Below, piece by piece: positions 39,537 to 48,388 of a stretch of 64,000 nt of DNA. The stretch's first letter is position 1, and the number at the start of each line of letters is the position of its first letter. Under the pieces are notes generated by a model. That model saw nothing but the letters and a program-made list of their open reading frames with translations. It was not told the origin of the DNA and did no database searches. A program made the position numbers and the translations under genes. This stretch comes from CAZBGQ01 sp964491515 (GTDB taxonomy: Bacteria > Patescibacteriota > Gracilibacteria > UBA1369 > UBA12473): NCBI GenBank assembly GCA_964491515.1, contig CAZBGQ010000003.1:1-64000 (forward strand), in the 5' to 3' direction.

Positions 39537-40636
39537 TTGGCGTGATTTTTTAAAGATTTTTCAATAAACACATCAATTTCGTTGGGGTCGCCTTCTAACA
39601 CTTTCTCTACCTGGCTAGTTTCATGGTCAGTCCGATGGTCTTTGACCATCTGATAAGGATGAAGTACGTAGGATCGAATTTGATTTCCCCAGGCGGTTTC
39701 TACGTGCTCACCTTTGATTTGGCCTAGCTCTTCTAGTTGATGTTTTTCTTGAAGTGCTACCAGCTTAGACATGAGATTAGCCATGGCATTTTGCTTGTTT
39801 TGAAGCTGACTACGTTCGTTTTGACACTGAACTACAATTCCTGATGGTAGGTGAGTGATGCGCACAGCTGAATCTGTCGTATTCACCGATTGGCCGCCGT
39901 GCCCGCTGGCACGAAATACATCGATTCGAAGATCTTTTTCATCAATATTTAAATCGCTATCGTGGCCAATTTCTGGGGTGACGTCCACTTTCGCAAAAGA
40001 TGTTTCACGTGTGTTTCCAGAGTTAAACGGAGACAGTCTCACAAGTCGATGAACACCGGACTCTTCTTTAAGCAGGCCGTAAGCGTAAGGAGCTTCGATG
40101 CGAAGGGTGGCTGATTTAATGCCGGCCTCATCTCCATCTGATCGATCTTCAAGTGTCACTTTCCAATCTTTTGCTTCTGCATAACGGGTATACATTCGGA
40201 GAAGCATCTCCCCGAAATCTTGGGCGTCTGTTCCTCCTGCTCCTGCATGGAAGGTAACAATAGCCGTACTTGCGTCGTATTTTCCATTTAAATAAAGCTG
40301 GACTTCCAACGTATCAAATCGTTTTTGTAGGACGATGGCGTTTTCACGAATTTCCTTCATTTCTTCTTCATCTGTAACCTCATTAACAACTTTCAAAAGG
40401 TCCAAGTCGTATGCAAGATCCTCTTTGAGTTTTTTCCAATCTCCAATCGATTGCTGTAAAAATCCATGCTCCTTGGAAAGTTTTTGGGCTTGCTGTGAAT
40501 CATCCCAAAATCCTGGCTCGTTCATTTGTTTTTCCAGCTCAGCTAGGCGAGCCTCTCTCTCGGGTAATTTCAAGAAAGCAAGCGCGTCATCCACCTGCTT
40601 AGATAAAGATTCGAGTTGTTCTTTGATTTGTTGCAT
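39533..40636 (-). CDS. prfB: Peptide chain release factor 2
   Basis: This encodes 367 residues from MQQIKEQLESLSKQVDDAL at 40636; the extra in-frame codons upstream look like leader. The GGQ loop is SGHGGQSVNTTDSAVRI, and the stop-codon tripeptide SPF (LVRLSPFNSGN) marks RF2, which reads UGA and UAA. The usual programmed +1 frameshift near codon 25 is absent: the reading passes straight from AFLKLPERE into the family's ARLAELEKQM. Presence of RF2 confirms UGA is a stop here. It forms an operon with def. Confidence 0.95.
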   Translation of the reverse strand: MQQIKEQLESLSKQVDDALAFLKLPEREARLAELEKQMNEPGFWDDSQQAQKLSKEHGFLQQSIGDWKKLKEDLAYDLDLLKVVNEVTDEEEMKEIRENAIVLQKRFDTLEVQLYLNGKYDASTAIVTFHAGAGGTDAQDFGEMLLRMYTRYAEAKDWKVTLEDRSDGDEAGIKSATLRIEAPYAYGLLKEESGVHRLVRLSPFNSGNTRETSFAKVDVTPEIGHDSDLNIDEKDLRIDVFRASGHGGQSVNTTDSAVRITHLPSGIVVQCQNERSQLQNKQNAMANLMSKLVALQEKHQLEELGQIKGEHVETAWGNQIRSYVLHPYQMVKDHRTDHETSQVEKVLEGDPNEIDVFIEKSLKNHAK

Positions 40637-40737
40637 ACGCACTTTAGAATAGAATATTTTTAGGAATTTTACTAGATGAGAGCGAAGTGTTAACATTTCG
40701 CCACTGACCCATGTATTTCCCTGCCCCCTTTGTTCCG

Positions 40738-42222
40738 ATGTCTATTGCACGCAAAATCCTTTCCAACACATTTATTCAAATAGCTGGCAAAATTGTCGGT
40801 GCCTTGGTGAGTGTTTTGATTGTAAAAATCATCACTAATTTCTTGAGCTTGGGTGGGTATGGAGAATATGTATCTATTTATGAATTTCTGGCATTTTTTG
40901 GAATTTTAGCAGATCTGGGACTGTTCACGATTGCCGTACGAGAAATGGCAAAAGAAGAAGATCGAGTGAATTTTATTATTGGAAATGTGCTTACCTTGCG
41001 AACTATCATGGCAAGTGGGGCGATGTTACTAGCCATTGGAACAGCCTTTTTAATTCCACAATATAGCGGGACTTACATTCCGGTAGGGATTGCAATTGCA
41101 TCGGTGTCGGTGTTTTTCTCTATCATGAATGGAACGTTGTCCAGTGTCCTTCAAGTTCACCTTAAAATGCAGTATCCCACGATAGGACTGGTGATTGGGA
41201 AATTGGTGAGTTTTGGTTACCTTTTGTGGGTAGTTTACGTAGGCTTTACAACCCCCTCAGCCGAAGCGTTTTATCAACTTTTATGGGCAGGCGTGATTGG
41301 AAATGCATTTATGGTTGGGATCACATGGCACTATGCATCTAAATACGCAAAAATTCGTTTTCTATTTGATTTTGACTACTGGAAAGACACTATCTGGAAA
41401 GCACTTCCATATGGGCTAGCGTTGATTTTGAACATGATCTATTTCCGGATTGATTCAATTTTACTCCTTCTAATGAAAAGCCCTGAAGAGGTGGGGCTTT
41501 ATGGGGTGCCCATGCGTGTATTGGATATTTTATCGATCATTCCTGTTTATTTCATGAATTCCGTACTTCCGACGCTCACACGACGCCTTAAAGAAAGTCC
41601 AGCCAAAGCACGGGAAGTGATTCAGCATTCTTTTGATTTCTTAATGGCCATGGTGGTCCCCATTGTGGTGGGAGCTCAAGTTTTGGCCTATCCCCTGATT
41701 TTTATCATCAGTTCTCCTGAATTTTTGAGTCGCCTGTCTGAAGGATTTTACGGATCAGATATTGCTCTTAGGATTTTGGTGTTTGCGATGTTTTTCGCAT
41801 TCATGAGTGCGGTTTTCACCTTCACTTTGATCGCAATTGGATATCAAGGAAAACTACTCTACATCAGTGTGGGGGGGGCGTTATTTAACATTGTGGCTAA
41901 TATATATGTGATTCCGGAATGGGGATTTAGAGGAGCGGCGGCCACCAGTGTTCTCAGTGAACTCATCATTGTTTTGTTGGCCGCCCTTATGCTCAAAAAA
42001 CATTTTGACTACCGCATCAAACTTAAAAGCACCTTCAAAATCATCTTATCTGCGTTAGTAATGGGTGTGGTGATTCAGTTATTACTCGCGCCTACACATG
42101 CAATCATGCAAAGCCTTAACTTCTTCTTGTTACTATTTGTGGGCATTGGAGTTTATGCCGCCATGTTATGGATAACCGGCGTGGTAGATAAAGAACGATT
42201 ACGATTGATGCGAGGGAAGTAA
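40738..42222 (+). CDS. Polysaccharide/oligosaccharide flippase (Wzx/MATE-like)
   Basis: This encodes 494 residues from MSIARKILSNTFIQIAGKIV at 40738; an in-frame ATG nine codons upstream is possible. About 14 hydrophobic segments run the whole length. The opening, FIQIAGKIVGALVSVLIVKI then FLSLGGYGEYVSIYEF, is typical of the polysaccharide biosynthesis/export group in the MOP superfamily. It would move a lipid-linked glycan across the membrane. It overlaps the 3' end of murL by 24 bases in convergent arrangement. MurJ (23878-25233) is the separate lipid II flippase. Confidence 0.88.
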   Translation: MSIARKILSNTFIQIAGKIVGALVSVLIVKIITNFLSLGGYGEYVSIYEFLAFFGILADLGLFTIAVREMAKEEDRVNFIIGNVLTLRTIMASGAMLLAIGTAFLIPQYSGTYIPVGIAIASVSVFFSIMNGTLSSVLQVHLKMQYPTIGLVIGKLVSFGYLLWVVYVGFTTPSAEAFYQLLWAGVIGNAFMVGITWHYASKYAKIRFLFDFDYWKDTIWKALPYGLALILNMIYFRIDSILLLLMKSPEEVGLYGVPMRVLDILSIIPVYFMNSVLPTLTRRLKESPAKAREVIQHSFDFLMAMVVPIVVGAQVLAYPLIFIISSPEFLSRLSEGFYGSDIALRILVFAMFFAFMSAVFTFTLIAIGYQGKLLYISVGGALFNIVANIYVIPEWGFRGAAATSVLSELIIVLLAALMLKKHFDYRIKLKSTFKIILSALVMGVVIQLLLAPTHAIMQSLNFFLLLFVGIGVYAAMLWITGVVDKERLRLMRGK

Positions 42223-43380
42223 TGCAAACGCCTCCTTCACTTCTTCAGGAGTACCTACACATTCAAATGGTTTGATGCCTTGTTCACCTCGGAGTTCGGC
42301 GTACGTAGATTCAAGCGCCGAATCGACAAGAAGGTCTTTTCCGAACACTTCAATCAATTTCGGACGGGGAATGAAGGGCGCCAACATGAGAAAAACAAAC
42401 GCACACTTAGGACAGTCGCAGCACCACAAGTTGTCAGGTCGTGGCCCATTCACTCTGAAATTTCGATTACAACTTGTAAAGAGCGGGAGCGCCTCGGGGT
42501 ACTTGGAGAACTGCTCAGCGATCTCAAGCTCTGAATATGGTCGAAGTAAGCTGTAGTAACGGATGTCCGGTGTGATGAAATCATGAACATATTTGGTGAA
42601 ATCTTTTTCGAATTCAAAGCTCTTACTATACTGGTGATTGATCTCGATGCCGTGCATGGAGACATTGCCCTGGTTGGCACTTTTTTCATTGGATAAAACG
42701 ATTTCATCGTAGTCGTAGAGCGCGGCCACCACGATCGTAAGAAAGGCGATGTAGGCAGAAATTGGAATGTGTCCGTTAAGTGCACCTTGTTCATTGAGCT
42801 TAAAAAGCTCTGGTGAAAGTTGGCGCTTCACTATCAAGGGTTTTTGATTGATTTTCTCGAGAAAATTGAGAATTTGTGGGTGCTCCCCTAGGACAAACGT
42901 GGTGAATTCTCGGTCTTCGTTTTCTAGTTTTTTAAAACTGACATACGAGTCTTTTCCGCCACCAAAAGGAAGCAGTACTCTCCCAGTTTTTGAAGCAGGC
43001 TGAGCAATAGGGGCGTAGTTTTTCTCAAAAGGAAATTGAATCAACCCACGGAAGTCTAAATCATTGGTATAGAAAAATTCCCCCAATCCTTGGGTATACA
43101 ATTTGTTCCAAAACTCCGCCTGAGCAGGGGAGAGTGTTCCAGATTTTATCTCAATATTTTTAGGGCAAGCTGCTTTGTAGTAACTAATTCCTCCGATGAG
43201 ATGCAAATTGAACAATAAATTCTCCAATATTTCAGGAGATGTGTTGGTGAAATTCGTATCTGGAAGTGTTAGCTCTTCTTCAAATTCAGTGCCATCATCA
43301 AATCCATACCTTAGAATAATCTGAGCTTTAAGCGGGTTGAATTCGTACGAGTCGAAAATAAAAGTACTTACGTCGTTCAT
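42199..43380 (-). CDS. murL: UDP-MurNAc-L-Ala-L-Glu epimerase MurL
   Basis: This encodes 393 residues. Together with MurD2 it is an alternative route to D-Glu in peptidoglycan: MurD2 adds L-Glu to UDP-MurNAc-L-Ala, then MurL epimerises the terminal residue using ATP. A pyrophosphatase-like loop, LLPFGGGKDSYVSFKKLE, lies near residue 140, and a Cys cluster, LWCCDCPKCAFVFLM, near 320. The assignment rests on this pattern and on the four-base ATGA overlap with a MurD-like gene. No glutamate racemase is in view, but only a genome-wide search could show whether one exists. Confidence 0.82.
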   Translation of the reverse strand: MNDVSTFIFDSYEFNPLKAQIILRYGFDDGTEFEEELTLPDTNFTNTSPEILENLLFNLHLIGGISYYKAACPKNIEIKSGTLSPAQAEFWNKLYTQGLGEFFYTNDLDFRGLIQFPFEKNYAPIAQPASKTGRVLLPFGGGKDSYVSFKKLENEDREFTTFVLGEHPQILNFLEKINQKPLIVKRQLSPELFKLNEQGALNGHIPISAYIAFLTIVVAALYDYDEIVLSNEKSANQGNVSMHGIEINHQYSKSFEFEKDFTKYVHDFITPDIRYYSLLRPYSELEIAEQFSKYPEALPLFTSCNRNFRVNGPRPDNLWCCDCPKCAFVFLMLAPFIPRPKLIEVFGKDLLVDSALESTYAELRGEQGIKPFECVGTPEEVKEAFALLPSHQS

Positions 43381-44681
43381 TGTATGAGAGCCTTAAACGT
43401 TTCACCCCTTTCTTTATAATTCTTAAATTCCTCGAAGCTGGGGCAGCCCGGAGAGAGTAACACGATGTCGCCTTTTTGGGCATAGGTTTTAGTCGCAATG
43501 ATTGCTTCGCGCAAATTCAGGAGCCGTACAATTTTTAAATCTTTCCGTGGAGGCAATGCTCTTAATTCTTGAAACATGCGTTCGGCAGATTGCTTCCCTG
43601 TAAAAACGATGGTTTTGAGATTTTTCTGAGCCATGCAAACCTTGGCCCATTCTTTGAAATCTGCAAATCGTTCGTATCCACCCGCAATGAGGTGTAGTGG
43701 TTTTTTAAATGAGCGTATGCCGGCTATGGATGATTCTGGATTCACAGAAAAAGAATCATTGTAGTAGTCAGCTCCCTTTACGACTTTTATAAATTCCAAA
43801 CGATGGGGGAGTCCTTTGAAATCTCGAATCACCTCCTTCATGGTGTTTGACTCAACATCATGAAGTGCACCCACCGCAACGGCTGCCAAAATATTTTCCA
43901 AATTATGTGGCCCGATAAGGCCAACTTCCTTTGTTTTCATCACAGGTACATTTAAGCCTTTATGCTTAAGCATTATTTTCCCATCTTTTAGTTGGGCTCC
44001 TTGAGCTACATTCTTTTTGGTACTAACCGTGAAAAGTGTTGCTGAGGATTTCTTAGCAATCGCAAGAGAAGCCTTGTGATCTGCATTGGCCACAACTCGA
44101 TCTTCGCTTGATTGATGAACGACTAAATTGGCTTTTGCATCGTGGTACTCGTCTACATCTGTGTGATAATCCATGTGATCAGATGTTGTCATTAAAATAA
44201 CCGCTATCTGAGGACTTTGCCTGAGGTCTTGTGCTTGAAAGCTTGAAATTTCCAGGACAACTACTGAGCTTTTTTTGAGTTTAGTTAAAAATGTTAAAGG
44301 CGGAACGCCAATGTTTCCTCCTAAATAAGCATCATACCCAGCTGCAACTAACATTTCATGTATCAAAGTTGCGGTGGTGCCTTTTCCTTTTGTGCCTGTT
44401 ACACCAATAATCGGACATGGACAATTGGCGAAAAAAAACTGAGTCAGACTTGTGAGATTTTCAACGTCTCCTAATCGGTCTGGAGGGATTCCGGGACTCT
44501 TGAAAACCGCATCAAACCCTTTGAGGTTATTGAAAGCTTCGGGGCCTAATAATTTTTCGTATTTATCAGGAACTACTACTTTTGGATTTTGGTCAAAAAT
44601 AGTAATAGTTACTTTTCGTCGACGAAAATACTGCACCAAAGCTTTTCCTTCTGTTCCGTAGCCAAGAATTGCAATTTTCAT
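43377..44681 (-). CDS. murD2: UDP-MurNAc-L-alanine ligase, MurD2 type
   Basis: This encodes 434 residues from ATG at 44681 (MKIAILGYGTEGKALVQYF); a TTG five codons upstream is less likely. Mur ligase features: the N-terminal Rossmann domain, ATP loop GVTGTKGKGTTATLIHEML, the SSFQAQDL region, MTSDHMDYH-type string (MTTSDHMDYHTDVDEYHDAK), GPHNLENILAAVAVG and DSFSVNPESSIAGI. It adds a glutamate to UDP-MurNAc-L-Ala. Pairing with MurL implies L-Glu as substrate. The two genes overlap by four bases. Confidence 0.88.
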   Translation of the reverse strand: MKIAILGYGTEGKALVQYFRRRKVTITIFDQNPKVVVPDKYEKLLGPEAFNNLKGFDAVFKSPGIPPDRLGDVENLTSLTQFFFANCPCPIIGVTGTKGKGTTATLIHEMLVAAGYDAYLGGNIGVPPLTFLTKLKKSSVVVLEISSFQAQDLRQSPQIAVILMTTSDHMDYHTDVDEYHDAKANLVVHQSSEDRVVANADHKASLAIAKKSSATLFTVSTKKNVAQGAQLKDGKIMLKHKGLNVPVMKTKEVGLIGPHNLENILAAVAVGALHDVESNTMKEVIRDFKGLPHRLEFIKVVKGADYYNDSFSVNPESSIAGIRSFKKPLHLIAGGYERFADFKEWAKVCMAQKNLKTIVFTGKQSAERMFQELRALPPRKDLKIVRLLNLREAIIATKTYAQKGDIVLLSPGCPSFEEFKNYKERGETFKALIQ

Positions 44682-44759
44682 ATTGTCGGGGCTCAAGAAA
44701 ACGTTATATGGTGTTATCTTAACATATCCTGCAGGACTTCCTTGTTTCCTGGTTAATAA

Positions 44760-44788
44760 TTGCCTTTTCTTCTGTTTTTAGGTATAAT
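44760..44788 (+). promoter_or_regulatory. Putative promoter of the RNase J gene
   Basis: TTGCCT (44760-44765), 17 bases, TATAAT (44783-44788). The leader to the ATG at 44851 is about 56 bases, longer than most here. Confidence 0.62.
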
Positions 44789-44850
44789 AGAAGTGTATCA
44801 AGAGTCGGGGGACCAAAACTGTCATACATAATATTTAAATAAGTACGTAG

Positions 44851-46794
44851 ATGAATTCAAACAATTCGGGGGGGACTGATGATGAGATGAGGAAAAAACT
44901 CACTCACATCGATAAGTGGCTAAGCTCAATCGTTCATGCCAAAGACGGCACAACGGTTTCTTCACCTATGCCACAAAAACAATCCGGCAAACAAAAAACA
45001 ACTAAATTAGTAAATAAAAAAAATATGAATAAACCTAAACAAATGAATCGACTTACATCGAAACCGCCACGCAATAAACAAAGACTACATCCATCAAAGC
45101 AACGAAAACCGAAGGCTATTTTCTCGAAGAATGGCTTACGTATTATTCCCATTGGGGGACTTGAAGAAGTTGGGAAAAATATGATGGTGTTCGAATATGG
45201 AAAAGATATTCTAATTGTCGATATGGGATTTCAATTCCCGACAGAAGATATGCTTGGAATTGATTACGTCCTTCCTGATATCTCTTACCTGGAAGATAAA
45301 AAGGACCGTATCCGCGGTATTTTCCTTACCCATGGTCACCTTGACCATATTGGAGGACTTCCGTACCTTCTTCCAAAGCTTAACTTTCCTCCAGTATATG
45401 GAGCACCACTTACTCTTGGGTTTGTGGAGAAAATTTTGACAGAATTCAAACAAACGAAACAAGCCAAACTTATTAAGTTTGACCCTAAGGAAACATTTAA
45501 AGTTGGACCTTTTGGAGTTTCATTTTTTAGAGTTAACCATAGTATCCCTGATGCGGTTGCTGTTGTGATTAATACTCCCGTTGGGAATATTGTTCATACT
45601 GGTGATTGGAAATTCGATTTCACCCCCGCAGATCAACATCCAGCTGATTACCAAGAAATTGCTACGGTTGGAAAAAAGGGAATCATGGTCCTGATTTCTG
45701 ATAGTACTAACGCACTAGAACCGGGACACACCACTACTGAAAAATTGATTGCGGAAAATTTGGATGAAATTATCAGGGGAGCAAAAGGACGCCTTGTTGT
45801 TACTTCTTTTTCCTCACTTATTGGTCGCCTTCAACAAATTATTGATTCAGCGGTTCAATCTCGTCGGAAAATTTATCTCACTGGCCGTAGTATGTTGGCC
45901 AATATCCGAATCGCTCAAGAATTGGGTTATATTAAAGTTCCCAAGGGAATCCTGGGTGATGTTCGAAAAATGGGTAAAAACGTGAAAGATTCAGAATGTA
46001 TGATCCTTACTACAGGTAGTCAAGGAGAAGATCTTTCTGCTTTAGCACGTATGGCTATGGGCACTCACGCCACCATCAAAATTGGAAGAAATGACACTGT
46101 TGTCCTCTCTTCTTCTCCTATTATTGGGAATGAAACGTCGGTCGTAAAACTTCTTAATGGATTAGCTCGCAGAGGTGCGAAAATAATTACCAATAGAGAA
46201 ACTGATGTCCACACTTCTGGCCATGCTAAACAAGAAGATATAAAATTAATGATCAAACTAATTAAGCCTAAATTTCTAATTCCAGTTCATGGAGATTACT
46301 ACATGCGCTTAGGCCACAAAGAAGTGGCTATGTCTGTAGGAATGAAATCTGAGCAAGTTTTATTACTTGATAATGGAGAGGTAGCACTATTAACCCCAAA
46401 GGGAACTTGCACTCCAACTGGAGAAAAAGTTCCAGCAAAGTACATTATGGTTGAGGGCAACGAGCGATCACTTGTTGAAGGTCATTGCCTCATGGATCGT
46501 CAATTAATGGCTGAAAATGGAGCTATTGTTGTTCTTTATAAAGCAGACATTAAAAAAGGTAAATTACTTGCTCCACCTCGCTTGGTAACACGTGGATTTG
46601 TTTACATGAATTGCTCACAAGATGTTATTAAAAAGCTTACAGAAGCTGCGCAAGCGGGTTTTGAACAATACTTCAATACTCATAAAAAGAATGTTAAACC
46701 CGAAGAGTTCCTTCAATATATCCAACAACACCTAGACGTGAAATTAAATCGCATTGTGGATAAACGACCACTTATTGTGCCTATCTTTACCTAG
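44851..46794 (+). CDS. rnj: Ribonuclease J
   Basis: This encodes 647 residues. A basic, Lys/Gln-rich N-terminal extension of about 85 residues (KPKQMNRLTSKPPRNKQRLH) precedes the metallo-beta-lactamase domain: GGLEEVGKNMMVFEYG, the zinc motif LTHGHLDHIGGLPY, VNHSIPDAV and VHTGDWKFDF. The beta-CASP region follows, with VTSFSSLIGRLQQI, TTGSQGED and SGHAKQEDIKLMI, and then VHGDYYMR. It is a 5'-3' exonuclease and endonuclease of RNA. With RNase Y it gives a Firmicutes-like decay system. The extension is unusual and probably binds RNA. Confidence 0.96.
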   Translation: MNSNNSGGTDDEMRKKLTHIDKWLSSIVHAKDGTTVSSPMPQKQSGKQKTTKLVNKKNMNKPKQMNRLTSKPPRNKQRLHPSKQRKPKAIFSKNGLRIIPIGGLEEVGKNMMVFEYGKDILIVDMGFQFPTEDMLGIDYVLPDISYLEDKKDRIRGIFLTHGHLDHIGGLPYLLPKLNFPPVYGAPLTLGFVEKILTEFKQTKQAKLIKFDPKETFKVGPFGVSFFRVNHSIPDAVAVVINTPVGNIVHTGDWKFDFTPADQHPADYQEIATVGKKGIMVLISDSTNALEPGHTTTEKLIAENLDEIIRGAKGRLVVTSFSSLIGRLQQIIDSAVQSRRKIYLTGRSMLANIRIAQELGYIKVPKGILGDVRKMGKNVKDSECMILTTGSQGEDLSALARMAMGTHATIKIGRNDTVVLSSSPIIGNETSVVKLLNGLARRGAKIITNRETDVHTSGHAKQEDIKLMIKLIKPKFLIPVHGDYYMRLGHKEVAMSVGMKSEQVLLLDNGEVALLTPKGTCTPTGEKVPAKYIMVEGNERSLVEGHCLMDRQLMAENGAIVVLYKADIKKGKLLAPPRLVTRGFVYMNCSQDVIKKLTEAAQAGFEQYFNTHKKNVKPEEFLQYIQQHLDVKLNRIVDKRPLIVPIFT

Positions 46795-46832
46795 GTGTGT
46801 AAAACCATGCGATGAGTTTGGTTTAAGTTATA

Positions 46833-46863
46833 CAAAGTTCACCTCGCAATGGGGTGAACTTTT
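46833..46863 (+). terminator. Terminator after rnj
   Basis: AAAGTTCACC (46833-46842) pairs with GGTGAACTTT (46852-46861) around a nine-base loop; the T-run is short. It separates rnj from the putative origin. Confidence 0.75.
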
Positions 46864-46880
46864 AGATGAGGATTAATTAA

Positions 46881-47131
46881 TTATACACCGGTTATACACA
46901 GTTTTTACACAATTTAATTTAAGTTTTGAAGAAATATTTTTTTGAACAGCTTGTTTTCGTTTACTCTATGCGAATAAGCCTGTTTTAGGTTTTGCACAAT
47001 TTACGGATATTAAAAACTTAAAAAGGCTTTCTACTAAGAAGGGTGTACATTTTTTATTCAACACTTATTTATTCGCATAAGAAAGCCATCTACAGGGTAA
47101 CTAATAAATGGTTAAAAAGGCATTTTTCACA
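46881..47131. other. Putative replication origin (oriC) with DnaA-box-like sites
   Basis: Three DnaA-box-like 9-mers are spaced exactly 11 bases apart: TTATACACC (46881), TTATACACA (46892, perfect for TTATNCACA) and TTTTACACA (46903). Further relatives are TTTTGCACA (46990) and TTTTTCACA (47123). The region 46795-47239 is AT-rich, non-coding and directly precedes dnaN, a classic origin neighbour. An inverted repeat, ATGCGAATAA (about 46968) versus TTATTCGCAT (about 47070), frames part of it. The plus strand becomes G-rich in genes of both directions after this point, while leftward genes before it are C-rich. dnaA itself is not here. Confidence 0.65.
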
Positions 47132-47184
47132 AGATTTGCATAGGGCTTTCTGTAACTACAGATATAAAATTTTTCTTTAAATCA

Positions 47185-47214
47185 TTGTCTTTATTAAGGC
47201 ATAAAGCTTATAAT
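47185..47214 (+). promoter_or_regulatory. Putative promoter of dnaN
   Basis: TTGTCT (47185-47190), 18 bases, TATAAT (47209-47214). The box overlaps an in-frame ATG at 47213, so translation must start later, at 47240. Confidence 0.65.
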
Positions 47215-47239
47215 GAATTTGCTTTTAACATCCAACAAT

Positions 47240-48349
47240 ATGAAAGTCACATGTAGACAAAAAGATCTCGCCTTTGCGCTTCACTTAGTGAATCGTGCAG
47301 TGAGTCCAAATACGACACTTCCCGTTTTGAATAATATTTTAATCAAAGCAGAAGGGAAGCATCTTTATTTTTCAGCCACCAACCTAGAAGTTGCAATGAC
47401 TTATTTTATTGAGGTTGAGGTTTTCAACGAAGGAGCTATTACTATTCCTGCTAAGTTGATTACAAATTACGTCTCTCTTCTTAATGATGATGAAGTTGAA
47501 ATTAAACTTGAAGAAGGGCTTAATTTATCAATTAAAACACCTAGTTCTCATACAAAAATTAAGGGAATTGATTATAATGAATTCCCTATTATTCCTGAGG
47601 TTGATAAGGGGACCGAGTTTTCGGTTGATTCTGATGTTTTTGAAACCGCGATCAATCAAACAGGTTTTGCGGCTTCAACTAATGTTTCGCGGCCAGTTTT
47701 AACTGGTTTGTTGTTTAAATTAGAAAAAGATTCATTATCAATGGTTGCTACAGATAGTTATCGATTATCTGAACGCATGGTTAGTTTGAAGGGAAACGTA
47801 ACAGAAGCTGTTGATTGTATTGTTCCTGCTAAAACTGTTATGGAGTTAGGTAAGATTTTGGGAGCTTTTGAGGATAAAGATGTGGCTTGTCAGGTAACTA
47901 AGAATCAGATTTTATTTTCTGTAGGGAATTTGCGTATAATTTCTCGTTTAATTGATGGTAATTTCCCTGATTATAAAAAAATTATTCCCACTACTTCTAA
48001 AACTCACGTTAAAGTGAATATTCAGGAATTTGTATTAGCGGTTCGAAAAGTTAGCTTGTTTGTTCAAGAAACCAATAACAACGTTAAGATTAGTGTAACT
48101 AATAATGGGAAATTGATTGTTTCAACAGATGAGACTCAAATTGGAGAGGGAACCGCTGAGGTTGATGTGGAAATTGAGGGAGAAAATAATAAAATTGCTT
48201 TAAATGCTCAGTATTTATTAGATGTATTGGGGCATATAAAGGGCGAGAAAATCGACTTAGAACTTGACAACAAGCTTTCTCCTGTTACGATTAGGCCAGT
48301 TAAAAAAGAGGTGACTTTTACGCACATTATTATGCCTCTTAAGCTTTAG
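47240..48349 (+). CDS. dnaN: DNA polymerase III beta subunit (sliding clamp)
   Basis: This encodes 369 residues from MKVTCRQKDLAFALHLVNRA at 47240; the upstream ATG at 47213 lies in the -10 box. The three-fold repeated clamp domains show PVLNNILIKAEGKHLYFSAT in the first, VSRPVLTGLLFKLEKDSLSM in the second and the C-terminal THIIMPLKL. It tethers the replicative polymerase to DNA. The codons are more T- and G-rich than genes to the left, as is mfd. It is followed after 39 bases by mfd. Confidence 0.96.
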   Translation: MKVTCRQKDLAFALHLVNRAVSPNTTLPVLNNILIKAEGKHLYFSATNLEVAMTYFIEVEVFNEGAITIPAKLITNYVSLLNDDEVEIKLEEGLNLSIKTPSSHTKIKGIDYNEFPIIPEVDKGTEFSVDSDVFETAINQTGFAASTNVSRPVLTGLLFKLEKDSLSMVATDSYRLSERMVSLKGNVTEAVDCIVPAKTVMELGKILGAFEDKDVACQVTKNQILFSVGNLRIISRLIDGNFPDYKKIIPTTSKTHVKVNIQEFVLAVRKVSLFVQETNNNVKISVTNNGKLIVSTDETQIGEGTAEVDVEIEGENNKIALNAQYLLDVLGHIKGEKIDLELDNKLSPVTIRPVKKEVTFTHIIMPLKL

Positions 48350-48388
48350 TTTTGGGTTTGTCTTTTATTACATTTATTTAATTTTTGT

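Noticed and set aside
47213..47239. dnaN start at the first ATG
   Set aside because: The ATG overlaps the TATAAT box; the family start MKVTCRQKD is at 47240.
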